From positions 1 through 46,946 of the forward strand of contig JAGLQO010000008.1 in the NCBI GenBank assembly GCA_023136775.1: a stretch of DNA of 46,946 bases, written 5' to 3'. Below the pieces are notes generated by a model. It was not told where the DNA came from, made no database searches, and saw nothing but the letters and a program-made list of their open reading frames with translations. Shown here one piece after another: positions 16,701 to 25,620 of the stretch. This DNA comes from Candidatus Pacearchaeota archaeon. Lineage in GTDB: Archaea; Nanobdellota; Nanobdellia; Pacearchaeales; GW2011-AR1. Within the stretch, counting starts at the first letter, position 1. Every line of letters begins with the position of its first letter. The position numbers were made by a program, and so were the translations under genes.

Positions 16701-18004
16701 TTTTTAAATACTTCTCTCAAGACTGAATCCATTAATTTCTCACTATCTTTTTCATTTTCTTTCATTTTCTTTTCTAATAAATCACATAGTTTCATCAGCT
16801 CATCAACTTTAGCTACGATTCTTTTTTGTTCTGGGAATGGGGGAAGTGAAAAGGGAAAATTTCTAATAAGAGTTAAATTTAGATTTCCTTGGGAATGGCC
16901 TATTCCTAATGTATTCGTGGTAGAATGCGCTCTTCCTATTGGAGAATTTAACCAAATTGTTAAATAGTTTGTATCTATATAATTATTAAACATCTTAATT
17001 AATGCTATACTGACATATATGGCAAAATCAATATCTTTGTCTATAACTGCAGCTTCTCCAATCCCAGCCCCAACACGGGTTAAAAGAACATCTCTTAATT
17101 CTGCTTTTTTATTTGTAACGTACTTATTATAATCTTCTTTTGAGACGCATCTATAGATTTCTGGCATAAATTTAAATGGTTTAACATTTTTTGCAGATAA
17201 AAAAGGCATACCTTTTTCTGAGTAATTTGGAGTTAGGTGTGTTCCATCTGTAATTAATTTAGATATATTCCCTAGACGACACCAAACCCAACCCTTTGGC
17301 AACTCATAAGGAATCTCACTCTCCTCAATTTTAGACGATGGTTTTTCTTTTTTAATTTTCTTTTCTCTGATCAATTTTTCTTTTCCCCTTTTGATTTTTT
17401 CAAGAAGTATTTCTGCCGATTCATCATTTGTATCTTGCGAAACTAATTTCCCTGAAACTGCATCAGAAAGAATTGATTGCCTTAGTTTTTTTATTAGGGA
17501 TAGGTCATTTTCATTTTCCAATTCTTTAATTTCGTTTTTTATTGAATTAATTTTTTTTAGAATATTTTCTTGATCTTTAATTAAAGGTAAGGAAATTTTT
17601 AGAGGCAAAAATTTTTTTGCTTTAAGTTCGGTTTTTATTCCACCACCGATTTGAGAATTTACAATTTCTTTAAAAACTGCGCTCTTGAGGAACCACTTAA
17701 AATATTCAACATTAATTTTACTTTTATCAAATTCATATGAAGAATAATGAATAGTAGCTATAATGTCTTCATCTCCCTGGTAAATAGCCAGAGCTCCTTT
17801 TTCTATATTGATTCCAGAGATAACCAAATCCCCGTGCTTAATTAAAATCATATTAGTATTTGTCAACTTATCACTTAAGTGTATATTCCCTGAAAAATCT
17901 ATTTTATTTAATCTTTTTAATCCTAAATCATTTGCCTCAAATGGCTTATATCTATCTGGTCGCTCAATTAAAAAATCTGAAATTTTCACCTTCTGAAATT
18001 CCAT
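16697..18004 (-). CDS. hsdS: Type I restriction-modification specificity subunit
   Basis: A 435-aa HsdS with two target-recognition domains (about 1-150 and 225-390), separated and followed by long helical spacers (IKKLRQSILSDAVSGKLVSQ, then EQKRIVAKVDELMKLCDLLE) that set the distance between the two half-sites. TRD2 begins with the classic LPKGWVWCRLG. The protein guides methylation and cutting at a bipartite site; the site itself cannot be read. Its ATG overlaps the stop of hsdM. The first TRD is atypical, starting directly with the beta-structure, which is normal for about half the family. Confidence 0.9.
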   Translation of the reverse strand: MEFQKVKISDFLIERPDRYKPFEANDLGLKRLNKIDFSGNIHLSDKLTNTNMILIKHGDLVISGINIEKGALAIYQGDEDIIATIHYSSYEFDKSKINVEYFKWFLKSAVFKEIVNSQIGGGIKTELKAKKFLPLKISLPLIKDQENILKKINSIKNEIKELENENDLSLIKKLRQSILSDAVSGKLVSQDTNDESAEILLEKIKRGKEKLIREKKIKKEKPSSKIEESEIPYELPKGWVWCRLGNISKLITDGTHLTPNYSEKGMPFLSAKNVKPFKFMPEIYRCVSKEDYNKYVTNKKAELRDVLLTRVGAGIGEAAVIDKDIDFAIYVSIALIKMFNNYIDTNYLTIWLNSPIGRAHSTTNTLGIGHSQGNLNLTLIRNFPFSLPPFPEQKRIVAKVDELMKLCDLLEKKMKENEKDSEKLMDSVLREVFKN

Positions 18005-19431
18005 TAAATAGCCCCCTTAATCTTCCCCAATAATTTAGAACTCTCAATAAAGCTCTTCTCTAACTTTTCTAAAATCTCACCAGAAGATAAAACTTCATCC
18101 TCTTCTCCCACATGAGGATTATTGATGTCTAAATTATAATTTCTCTTAACTATGTCTTCAAAAGAAACTTTCCAGGCATACTCATTTTCAACTCGATTAT
18201 TCCACCATTTTTTTTCTATATCAAATTCTTCAATTCTCATTGGCTTTGTTTTATTATAAGTTTTATACCCTTCTGGCAATTTATGTTCAAAATACCAAAT
18301 ATCTTTTGTTGGCTTTCCTTTAGTAAAAAATAATAAATTAGTTCTAATCCCAGTATAGGGACTAAAAACTCCGTTAGGGAGTCTGACAATTGTATGTAGA
18401 TTAAATTCTTTTAGTAATTTTTCTTTAATTCTGGTTTTAACACCTTCGCCAAATAAAAATCCGTCAGGAAGAACTAATCCACACCTTCCAGTATCTTTTA
18501 ATCGCTTCATAATTAGAGCCATAAATAAATCAGCAGTTTCACGAGTTTGAAATTCAGTTGGGAAATTTTTTTCTATTCCTAATTCTTCAGCTCCTCCAAA
18601 TGGGGGATTTGTAATAAAGCAATCAATAGCATCTCCTGCGTTGTAGTCTCGTAAAGGTTTCCCAAGAGAATTTCCATGTGTAATACTTGGCGTTTCAATT
18701 CCATGTAGAATTAAATTTGTTGTACAAAGTAAATGAGGTAGTGGTTTTTTTTCGGTTCCAAGGATAGATTTATTTTTTACTTCTCTGTCCTCAATACTTT
18801 TTACTTGTTTTTCTAAATGATCAGACGCACAGATTAGAAAGCCACCTGTTCCGCAGGCAGGATCCATAACTTTTTCTCCGAGTCTTGGATTTATCATATC
18901 CACAATAAACTGAGTAACTGGACGCGGTGTATAAAATTCACCAGAGCTTCCTGCATTTTGAAGTTCTTTTAGAATTGATTCGTAAATATCGTTAAACGTG
19001 TGTCTATCTTCTTTTGTTGCAAAATCAATTTCATTAATCTTATTTATTACTTGACGAATCAAAACTCCGTTTTTCATATAATTATAAGTATCCTCAAAAA
19101 CTCCACCAACTAATTGTGCCTTTCTGTCTTTTTTCGATTTTAATTTTTTTAATTCTGGAAACAACGAATTGTTAATAAAATCTGATAAATCTTCTCCTGT
19201 TATACCTTCAGAATTTAGAGCCCAATTTCTCCATTTTAGATTTTCTGGAATTACCGATTTGTATTCTTTGTTTTCGATTGCTGCTTGTGTTTCTGTGTCA
19301 CTATCCATTGCATCAAATACTTTTAGGAAAATCATCCAAACAATTTGAGAAATTCTTTGAGCATCTCCATCTACACCTTCATCACGACGCATAATATTCC
19401 TAATGGACTGGATAATATTTCCCACACTCAT
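18004..19431 (-). CDS. hsdM: Type I restriction-modification methyltransferase subunit
   Basis: A 475-aa N6-adenine methylase subunit. DPACGTGGF (about 189-197) binds SAM and NPPFGG (about 277) is the catalytic motif IV; the order makes it gamma-class. The N-terminal 150 residues are the helical HsdM domain. Forms a complex with HsdS and HsdR. It starts the leftward hsdM-hsdS operon, and a TATA-like TTATAAAGG lies about 27 nt before the ATG. hsdR is on the other strand 5 kb away, so the genes are split into two transcription units. Confidence 0.92.
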   Translation of the reverse strand: MSVGNIIQSIRNIMRRDEGVDGDAQRISQIVWMIFLKVFDAMDSDTETQAAIENKEYKSVIPENLKWRNWALNSEGITGEDLSDFINNSLFPELKKLKSKKDRKAQLVGGVFEDTYNYMKNGVLIRQVINKINEIDFATKEDRHTFNDIYESILKELQNAGSSGEFYTPRPVTQFIVDMINPRLGEKVMDPACGTGGFLICASDHLEKQVKSIEDREVKNKSILGTEKKPLPHLLCTTNLILHGIETPSITHGNSLGKPLRDYNAGDAIDCFITNPPFGGAEELGIEKNFPTEFQTRETADLFMALIMKRLKDTGRCGLVLPDGFLFGEGVKTRIKEKLLKEFNLHTIVRLPNGVFSPYTGIRTNLLFFTKGKPTKDIWYFEHKLPEGYKTYNKTKPMRIEEFDIEKKWWNNRVENEYAWKVSFEDIVKRNYNLDINNPHVGEEDEVLSSGEILEKLEKSFIESSKLLGKIKGAI

Positions 19432-19540
19432 ATAAAATTATTGTTAATAACCTTTATAACAATTTAGTTGTGAAGCTATCATTTAGTTCAATAGGAATAT
19501 TTAAGGGAGAATTTTGATAAAAGCCAAATCGGAATAAATC

Positions 19541-19561
19541 TTGGATAACGAAGTTATCCAA
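19541..19561. terminator. Perfect 9-bp hairpin downstream of the T4SS operon
   Basis: TTGGATAAC-GAA-GTTATCCAA, a perfect stem with a three-base loop, lies 110 nt past the virB4 stop and just before the hsdM promoter. Either a transcript-end or insulating element between the operons. Confidence 0.4.
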
Positions 19562-19608
19562 ATAATAGAGCCAGTCCCCTCAATATACTCTATTATGCCG
19601 ACTGGCTC
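19562..19608. ncRNA. Crossed inverted repeats, pseudoknot or switch candidate
   Basis: Two 9-bp pairings overlap: ATAATAGAG (19562-19570) with CTCTATTAT (19589-19597), and GAGCCAGTC (19568-19576) with GACTGGCTC (19600-19608). They cross, so they must either exclude each other or form a shortened pseudoknot. It sits in the 240-bp space between hsdM and the T4SS operon, next to another hairpin. No known RNA family is recognised. Confidence 0.35.
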
Positions 19609-19671
19609 CTGGTAATTTTTTGAATATTTTATATACGACGAACACAGATTTATTCTCTAAAATAAGGGGTC

Positions 19672-22602
19672 CTATTTTTGGGAGTTTTTAGCAAATTCTA
19701 AAACTTTATTTAATTTTAATTTTAGATATCTTTTATCGACCGCATCTCCAAATTTCTTATATTTTTTTACTTTATTCTTATCAGTTATAACAAAAAACCA
19801 TTTTTCATATTGATTTAAGACTTTTAATTTCTCTTTCATTCTGCTAACTTTAGAAAGAACGCTTCCAGTCTCAATCTCAATTGCATATTTCTTTCCATTA
19901 ATTTCAAAAACAATATCAGGCTTTTTAGTTGTGTAAAGTTTGGTCTCAATCCCATTCTTTTCTAAAAATTCTGAAATATTATGTGTCATAAATAAATGCA
20001 TAAAACTTTCATTATGTCTTGGTTGTAAAACAAACTCTTCCATTTTATCATTCAACAAATTTTTGTATTTCTTAATCTGATAACTTTCATCCAAAAGAAA
20101 TTTTATCTCATCCTTTTTCAAATATTTTTTGTGAAAAAATCTTTTATTCGGATCAACTTTAATATTAACTTTATTCTGCATAACTTTTTCTTTCTTAATT
20201 ATTTTCAACTCATCTGGATTAGTAGTAATTAACCTATGTTCAGCAGGTGAAGCAATAACTTTCAATTCAGAATGATCATCTTCCATCATCAAAAGCCCTT
20301 CTCCGATATTTGCAGTCAAAAGATGAATTCTCTCATTTTCACTTAAATGAAAAGTTCTACAAATACTATCAATCACTGCAGGTTTTTGTTTCATTAGAAT
20401 AGTATACGCAGAATTTGCAAGAACCGATTTCCCAGCTTTTGAATCCAATAATCCCTCAACTTCCTGATTAATTAATAATAATCCTAAATTAAATTTCCTA
20501 CAAGTTTTTACAATCTCAAAGATATACCCAGCCTCTTCAGTCTTAGAGAGTAATGACCAAGCCTCATCGATTAACAATATTTTTCTGTTTAAATTGGATT
20601 TCATCTTCATATAAATATAATCCAAAACCAAAAACATAACAGACGGCTTAACTTGGGAAGGTAGATTCCCAATATCAAAACAAACAAGATTATTATTAAA
20701 ATCTAAATTAGTTTGCCTATTCATAAATCCAAAAACTCCAGAAACATACATATCGAGTCTACTAGCTAAACTATTAATCGTAGTCTTTTCCAATTTGGAA
20801 GCTTCGGTTTCCATTTGTTTAAATACTTTCATTAAATCTCCTAAGATTGGTGGTTCATTATTCCAAGTGTCTGGATTAGTCGTAATTCCTTTTAATTTGT
20901 AAGCTCTGTTTATCGCCTTATCGATAAATGCCCTCTGTATATCTGTTAAATCTCCTAGCATAACTTTCATTAAATCCATCAATGATAATCGTTTTTCTAT
21001 GTAGTCGTGTCCCATCAAATCAAGAGGGTTTATGATTGTCTTAGAATCTCTAGAAAGATCGATTCTCTGCCCCTTAAAATGCGACACAAGGGCTCCGTAT
21101 TCTCCTTGTGGATCAATAACCATAACTCTAACACCATTCAACAAATACCTAATTATTAACAACTTACAAAAGTAAGATTTTCCTCCACCCGATTGTGCCA
21201 ACACTATTCCATTAGGATTTGATAAATTGAAAATATCCTTTATTATTGGAATATTATTTTTATTAAGCCCGAGCCAAACTCCTGATTCATCAAACTTAGA
21301 AAAAGAGGATGTGAATGGAAAGAATGCAGACAATGCAGGAGTAGTTATGTTTCTTGTAATTTTTAAAAAATCTTTTGCTAAAGGCAAACAAGATTTTAAT
21401 CCATCTAACATTCTAAAAAGTGGCTTTCTCGGAATTATTAATAAAGAATTAAGTTCCGATTCTATTTTTCTAGTTAATAAATCAAGTTCCTTTAAGCTAT
21501 CTGCTCTACAATTAATATATAAACTAACATCAAATAATTTTTCATTTCCTTTTTGCAAATTAGATAAAATAGATTTTGTATCTTGATATTTAATTTCTAA
21601 ACTTGGGGATAGTTGGTTTTTTAGTTTCGCAGCATACAAATCTGCTCTTTGTTTTTGCAATTCTCTATTTAATAAAATTAAAGTTTGTTCTATTTGATGT
21701 GGATTAATATGTAAGGAAAAATCAAAATCCCCAGAACAACTTACTAGTCTATCAAGAAATCCATTTTCAACACTTCTTGGATAACCATAAGCATATATTA
21801 TTTTATGAAATTTGCCGTCGATATTTAGAAAATCTGGAGAGTTCTTTATTTCATCTGGATAAAGATTGGATTTCTGGCTTAATATTTTTGAAAAAATCAT
21901 CTTTAACTTATCGCTTTTCATTCTCGAAGTTTTAAGATTCAAACTATGTAATCTATCTTCACATAAATCTATCTGAATACTAATATCACTTGTTTCTGGA
22001 ATCACAACATAAAAATCTCTGTTCATGGCACTATTATCTTCAATTAAATTTTCCATGTGATTTTTGTAAGAATCAAACATTTCTTTATGATTTTCATTAG
22101 ACATTTTATTCTTTAGAGAATCGAGATATGAATCTAGATCAAGAGTCCCAGTTGTCATTAATATCTGAATTGGGAAATCTATGGAGTTAAGAAATTTTTG
22201 AAAAGCATAACTTATAGTTTCTTTTTCTTTTTGAGTTTTCATAGAAAAATTTATCGACTCTACCTTAATGACTGCAATCTTTTTATTATTGGAAATAATT
22301 AGATTATCTTTTATTTTACCTAAAGCCAAAGCCTTTTCTAATTTTTCTTGTGTGTCTAAATTTCTAAATTTTAACCAAGTATACCAGTTTTTTATATTGT
22401 TTTGCAAATCAAAAAACATAAAGCCAATAGCTAGTAAGCTTGGTATTGAAGATAAAAATATCCTTATGGGTAAATTTGCTTGTAATTTAAAAAATAACCC
22501 GAATGCTATTGGTAAGAATATTAAAACATAAAATAGTTGAGTAAAAGTTAATCCAAAAACTATTTTCTCCTTATATTCTAATTGTTGAGGAATTTCATAC
22601 AT
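19672..22602 (-). CDS. virB4: VirB4-like T4SS ATPase with PrgI-like N-terminus and C-terminal nuclease-like domain
   Basis: A 976-aa protein of three parts. Residues 1-80 hold two membrane helices and resemble PrgI/VirB3-type small proteins (QLEYKEKIVFGLTFTQLFYV). Residues 90-800 form the VirB4/TraC ATPase: Walker A AQSGGGKSYF near 470-477, DPQGEYG, and Walker B ILLIDEAW near 680. Residues about 830-976 are extra: KPDIVFEING followed by YAIEIETG gives the PD...ExE/K pattern of a PD-(D/E)XK nuclease-like fold. VirB4 powers pilus assembly or DNA/protein export at the membrane. The added nuclease-like tail is uncommon. It is the last gene of the operon starting with the pilin. Confidence 0.82.
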   Translation of the reverse strand: MYEIPQQLEYKEKIVFGLTFTQLFYVLIFLPIAFGLFFKLQANLPIRIFLSSIPSLLAIGFMFFDLQNNIKNWYTWLKFRNLDTQEKLEKALALGKIKDNLIISNNKKIAVIKVESINFSMKTQKEKETISYAFQKFLNSIDFPIQILMTTGTLDLDSYLDSLKNKMSNENHKEMFDSYKNHMENLIEDNSAMNRDFYVVIPETSDISIQIDLCEDRLHSLNLKTSRMKSDKLKMIFSKILSQKSNLYPDEIKNSPDFLNIDGKFHKIIYAYGYPRSVENGFLDRLVSCSGDFDFSLHINPHQIEQTLILLNRELQKQRADLYAAKLKNQLSPSLEIKYQDTKSILSNLQKGNEKLFDVSLYINCRADSLKELDLLTRKIESELNSLLIIPRKPLFRMLDGLKSCLPLAKDFLKITRNITTPALSAFFPFTSSFSKFDESGVWLGLNKNNIPIIKDIFNLSNPNGIVLAQSGGGKSYFCKLLIIRYLLNGVRVMVIDPQGEYGALVSHFKGQRIDLSRDSKTIINPLDLMGHDYIEKRLSLMDLMKVMLGDLTDIQRAFIDKAINRAYKLKGITTNPDTWNNEPPILGDLMKVFKQMETEASKLEKTTINSLASRLDMYVSGVFGFMNRQTNLDFNNNLVCFDIGNLPSQVKPSVMFLVLDYIYMKMKSNLNRKILLIDEAWSLLSKTEEAGYIFEIVKTCRKFNLGLLLINQEVEGLLDSKAGKSVLANSAYTILMKQKPAVIDSICRTFHLSENERIHLLTANIGEGLLMMEDDHSELKVIASPAEHRLITTNPDELKIIKKEKVMQNKVNIKVDPNKRFFHKKYLKKDEIKFLLDESYQIKKYKNLLNDKMEEFVLQPRHNESFMHLFMTHNISEFLEKNGIETKLYTTKKPDIVFEINGKKYAIEIETGSVLSKVSRMKEKLKVLNQYEKWFFVITDKNKVKKYKKFGDAVDKRYLKLKLNKVLEFAKNSQK

Positions 22603-22603
22603 C

Positions 22604-23431
22604 TTATGCTAATGCCCCCGCAACTTTGGCAACAGTTCCAATTGGACCAGCCAAAGCATTGGCAGCTTTAATAATAACAAATAAAATTAAAAATACCGTC
22701 AACAAATTTACTAAGGAGAAAGCTCCGATCATAACAATTATTTTCATATTTCTAAACAATGATAATTCCAAGAACTTTGAAGATGCTAAGAATACTATAG
22801 AATAAAAAAATGGCAAAGACATTATCACGAATAAATAATTTAAAATTAATTTTCCATATTGATTTAATGGTTCTACAAAATAAAAGAAAATTCCAATAGC
22901 GAAGAAGATTACTCCTATTCCTACGCAAATATATCTTAAAACTAGGAAAATTAATGTAATTACCAAAGTCATGATATATGGAAGTAGAAGAACTAGCTCT
23001 AATCCAATATTTGTTATACTATCCATAGTTATTAAGAAAAAATCATCTCTGATTAAATTAAAAATTACAGTAGATACGGCAGAAATAACCTTAAGGATTA
23101 ATTCATACAGAAAAAAACTAATTTGAATAAATATCATCATTAAAATAATATTAGACAGACTTCTCTTTGCTTTCTCTCGTTGCTCTACGGAATGTCCTGA
23201 CAATAAAAACCTAAACCCAGTAATCAAAAGAAGTATACCATAAAATAATGAAAGGATGTAAATTATAATTACCCACGTTTCTGTAAATATTTCTATATTC
23301 ACTGGCTCGGTCAAAAGCTTGTCAACCATATCTAGCAATGGTCTTATTGGCTGATTTAAAATATAAATTAAAAATTCAAAGAACTTTTCAACTAAGCAAC
23401 TTCCAAGATTAGTTATTCCGCAATCACTCAT
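22604..23431 (-). CDS. VirB6/TrbL-like polytopic membrane protein
   Basis: A 275-aa protein with about six membrane helices, in the place of the T4SS inner-membrane channel component VirB6/TrbL. A cytosolic stretch SGHSVEQREKAKRS matches the pilin gene product (SGSDPGKREKAK) in both sequence and position after a helix, so the two share an ancestral element. Ends with AxAGPIGTVAKVAGALA, glycine-alanine rich. Its ATG overlaps the stop of the upstream secreted-protein gene by four bases, and the virB4 start follows after one base. Assignment rests on context and topology. Confidence 0.6.
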   Translation of the reverse strand: MSDCGITNLGSCLVEKFFEFLIYILNQPIRPLLDMVDKLLTEPVNIEIFTETWVIIIYILSLFYGILLLITGFRFLLSGHSVEQREKAKRSLSNIILMMIFIQISFFLYELILKVISAVSTVIFNLIRDDFFLITMDSITNIGLELVLLLPYIMTLVITLIFLVLRYICVGIGVIFFAIGIFFYFVEPLNQYGKLILNYLFVIMSLPFFYSIVFLASSKFLELSLFRNMKIIVMIGAFSLVNLLTVFLILFVIIKAANALAGPIGTVAKVAGALA

Positions 23432-24753
23432 AATAACCTAAGTGAAAAATAATATTTACTCAAAAAGCTAAATATAATATATCCAAAAAATCCAATAGAG
23501 GAAAATTCAATTAGAAGTTCTTTATCATCTTCATCAAAAACATTAATGAATCTTTTTGTTTTTCTTGTATTTAATTGAGCCGTAATTTTATTTTGATTTT
23601 CTACGGCTTTGAATTCTGCAAAATTCTTTGCTATTATACTTTCTCCAGCATAAGTTATATTTAACTCTAAATTCTCTGGAAGAATAGTTACACTGATTGT
23701 TTCATCAATATAATAATTCAATTTGTCCGTTTTTATTTCAAAATCAATTTCATTATAACTTAAATCACAATTTCTTAGAATATTTCCAAAATGACTAAAT
23801 AATTTTATTCTACAATTCGCAATATCTTTTATAACGAACTCAAATCTATCTTGATTCTCATCAACATGAATATTATTAAGTTCTGTATTTTCTTCTCTTA
23901 TTGCTTCCAGTGTTAAAACATAATATGGTAAAGTATAATTCAATTTGTAAATATAATTGGTTCTTCTATATTCAGCGTCTATAAAACTTAATTCTAATGC
24001 ACTAATATTATTTGCTTCAAGATAACCTGCTGTCATTCCGTTATATTCATTTGTTATTTCAAACAAGCTTTCAGGATTAGCTTTTAGTAATTTAGTATTA
24101 AGAGTATCTGATATTGTTATTCTATCTGTTACATATTCGCTATAACTGTACCTACACCATCCATTTCTTCTTCTATAATGTTTGATTCTATATTTGACTT
24201 TGATTTCAACTTGTGATTTCAAAATTATATTATCGTTATTACTTCCACTAATTACGAAACTCATTAATTTATTATTTCCAATATAATTCCCATTAATAAA
24301 AATTCTTAAAGTTTCATCTTGATCCCTTAAAGAATATCTCGTCCTACAATCATACCTTTGCCTATGAGTTGGAAGTTCTATATCATAATTATATTCAGAT
24401 AATATTTTTCCTCTCTCTGGAATGTAAAGTATACCCTCTTCTAAAACCGAGGGCATTGGAGCTATAATTTTTATCCAAGCATCTTTTATAACTCCTCTAT
24501 TTGTTGTAATCCCATTGGGAGATTCTTCAATATTTAAATCTAAATTCCAAGAATAAACAAAATCATGATCTGGAAATACATTTGTAGGATTAAAAATATC
24601 TGCAATTAAAAGATTCTTTTCTATTATACTTAAACTGCTATCTTTAATTGAATTGCAAATTTCTATTTCTCCAGCGATTAAATCATTACAATTAAACGCA
24701 GTTGCCAAAGGCAAAGCTAAGGCAACTGCTAATAATAAAAAGATTTTATTCAT
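23428..24753 (-). CDS. Secreted T4SS-associated protein, 441 aa
   Basis: An N-terminal signal peptide (MNKIFLLLAVALALPLATAF) leads into a long extracytoplasmic region rich in beta-strands, with a DNLIxx-type Ig-like part around 340-400 (EISVTILPENLELNITYAGE), and a single C-terminal hydrophobic segment (GFFGYIIFSFL) as membrane anchor. Cysteine pairs fit disulfides. I know no family name. Its place between pilin and VirB6-like gene and overlap with the latter imply an envelope or surface part of the transfer apparatus. Confidence 0.6.
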   Translation of the reverse strand: MNKIFLLLAVALALPLATAFNCNDLIAGEIEICNSIKDSSLSIIEKNLLIADIFNPTNVFPDHDFVYSWNLDLNIEESPNGITTNRGVIKDAWIKIIAPMPSVLEEGILYIPERGKILSEYNYDIELPTHRQRYDCRTRYSLRDQDETLRIFINGNYIGNNKLMSFVISGSNNDNIILKSQVEIKVKYRIKHYRRRNGWCRYSYSEYVTDRITISDTLNTKLLKANPESLFEITNEYNGMTAGYLEANNISALELSFIDAEYRRTNYIYKLNYTLPYYVLTLEAIREENTELNNIHVDENQDRFEFVIKDIANCRIKLFSHFGNILRNCDLSYNEIDFEIKTDKLNYYIDETISVTILPENLELNITYAGESIIAKNFAEFKAVENQNKITAQLNTRKTKRFINVFDEDDKELLIEFSSIGFFGYIIFSFLSKYYFSLRLL

Positions 24754-24762
24754 TTCACAAAG

Positions 24763-25098
24763 TTATCCCAGGACAAGATCTACGACAAAAGGTGCTGCCC
24801 ATATTACTATGAGTCCTATGATAACATACATTACCATATTCTTAGCCTTCTCTCGCTTGCCTGGATCTGAACCACTAGCAACATAAGTAATACCTGCAAA
24901 AAGCATTACCAATCCTGCTATTACCGTCGCTGCATATTTGACTAAGTCATATATCACAGTAAGTGGAGCTAAGATTTCTTCAAAATCTGCATCACTCGCT
25001 GCAACTGCTAACCCAATCTGAATTACTATTAATAGTAATATCGCAACTAAGGTAAGATTCAATCTTTGTTTAGTTCTTTGTTGTGGTTTATGTGCCAT
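24763..25098 (-). CDS. TrbC/VirB2-type pilin-like protein
   Basis: A 111-aa protein with a basic N-terminus, a hydrophobic leader (LVAILLLIVIQIGLAVAAS) and two further helices joined by SGSDPGKREKAK, the typical topology of VirB2/TrbC major pilins after leader removal. It would form the T4SS pilus or channel. It begins inside the end of a small zinc-ribbon gene and is followed by the secreted 441-aa gene after 9 nt. Confidence 0.72.
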   Translation of the reverse strand: MAHKPQQRTKQRLNLTLVAILLLIVIQIGLAVAASDADFEEILAPLTVIYDLVKYAATVIAGLVMLFAGITYVASGSDPGKREKAKNMVMYVIIGLIVIWAAPFVVDLVLG

Positions 25099-25220
25099 TG
25101 CAAAATCTGTTTGAGTTTTTTCTTATTTTTGTATTTTGATTTTAAAACATTAAAACAAGTTTCACAAACATTAGATTCCTCATTTAGTTCTTTTCCACAA
25201 AGGATACATTGTGTTTCCAT
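25059..25220 (-). CDS. Zinc-ribbon protein leading the T4SS operon, 53 aa
   Basis: A 53-codon frame with CILCGKEL (5-12) and CETC (19-22) then a Lys-rich tail. Two CxxC pairs form a small zinc ribbon that may act as a DNA-binding regulator. It overlaps the pilin start by 40 bases in another frame, so the pair is probably cotranscribed. Confidence 0.55.
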   Translation of the reverse strand: METQCILCGKELNEESNVCETCFNVLKSKYKNKKKLKQILQWHINHNKELNKD

Positions 25221-25340
25221 AATTTATCTAGATCGATTGGTTATAAAGCGACTCGGAGAAAAATTGGTTACTAGAAAATAGTTTAAAAAATAACCATTTC
25301 TTTTCCTATTTATTATAAGTCTTGATTCAATAATTATTTT

Positions 25341-25484
25341 ATGGAAGGAAAAATTTCAGAAGATATTGGAGACGAAATAATTATTAAATTAAAAGAAATA
25401 AATAAAATATTAAAGAATATTCTTAGGAGGAACAATGCAAAAGAATGCACAAATTCATCTTGTATTAGAAACTTTTCGGCTTGA
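25341..25484 (+). CDS. Small hypothetical protein, 47 aa
   Basis: A 47-codon frame, MEGKISEDIGDEII then a Lys/Ile-rich helix, with TATA-like TTATTATAAG about 30 nt ahead of the ATG. It overlaps the next frame by 50 bases. It may be a genuine leader gene or the 5' end of the transcript that carries the ribbon-helix-helix gene. Function unknown. Confidence 0.35.
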   Translation: MEGKISEDIGDEIIIKLKEINKILKNILRRNNAKECTNSSCIRNFSA

Positions 25485-25620
25485 GAAATTAAAACAATTA
25501 GCAAGGGAAGAAAATATCAGCTTGAATAATTATTGTTTATCTAGGATTTACACAAGACCTCAATTAACCATTATTGAAGAAAAATTAAACAAACTATTAA
25601 ATAAAAATGGAATTAAATAA
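25435..25620 (+). CDS. Small ribbon-helix-helix-like regulator, 61 aa
   Basis: A 61-aa protein: a beta-strand (IHLVLETFRLEKLK) and two helices (LARE..ISLNNYCLSRIY), the layout of Arc/CopG-type ribbon-helix-helix DNA-binding proteins, with a Lys-rich end. The strong AGGAGG seven bases before ATG fixes the start. It overlaps the methylase gene by 14 nt and likely controls it. Confidence 0.55.
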   Translation: MQKNAQIHLVLETFRLEKLKQLAREENISLNNYCLSRIYTRPQLTIIEEKLNKLLNKNGIK

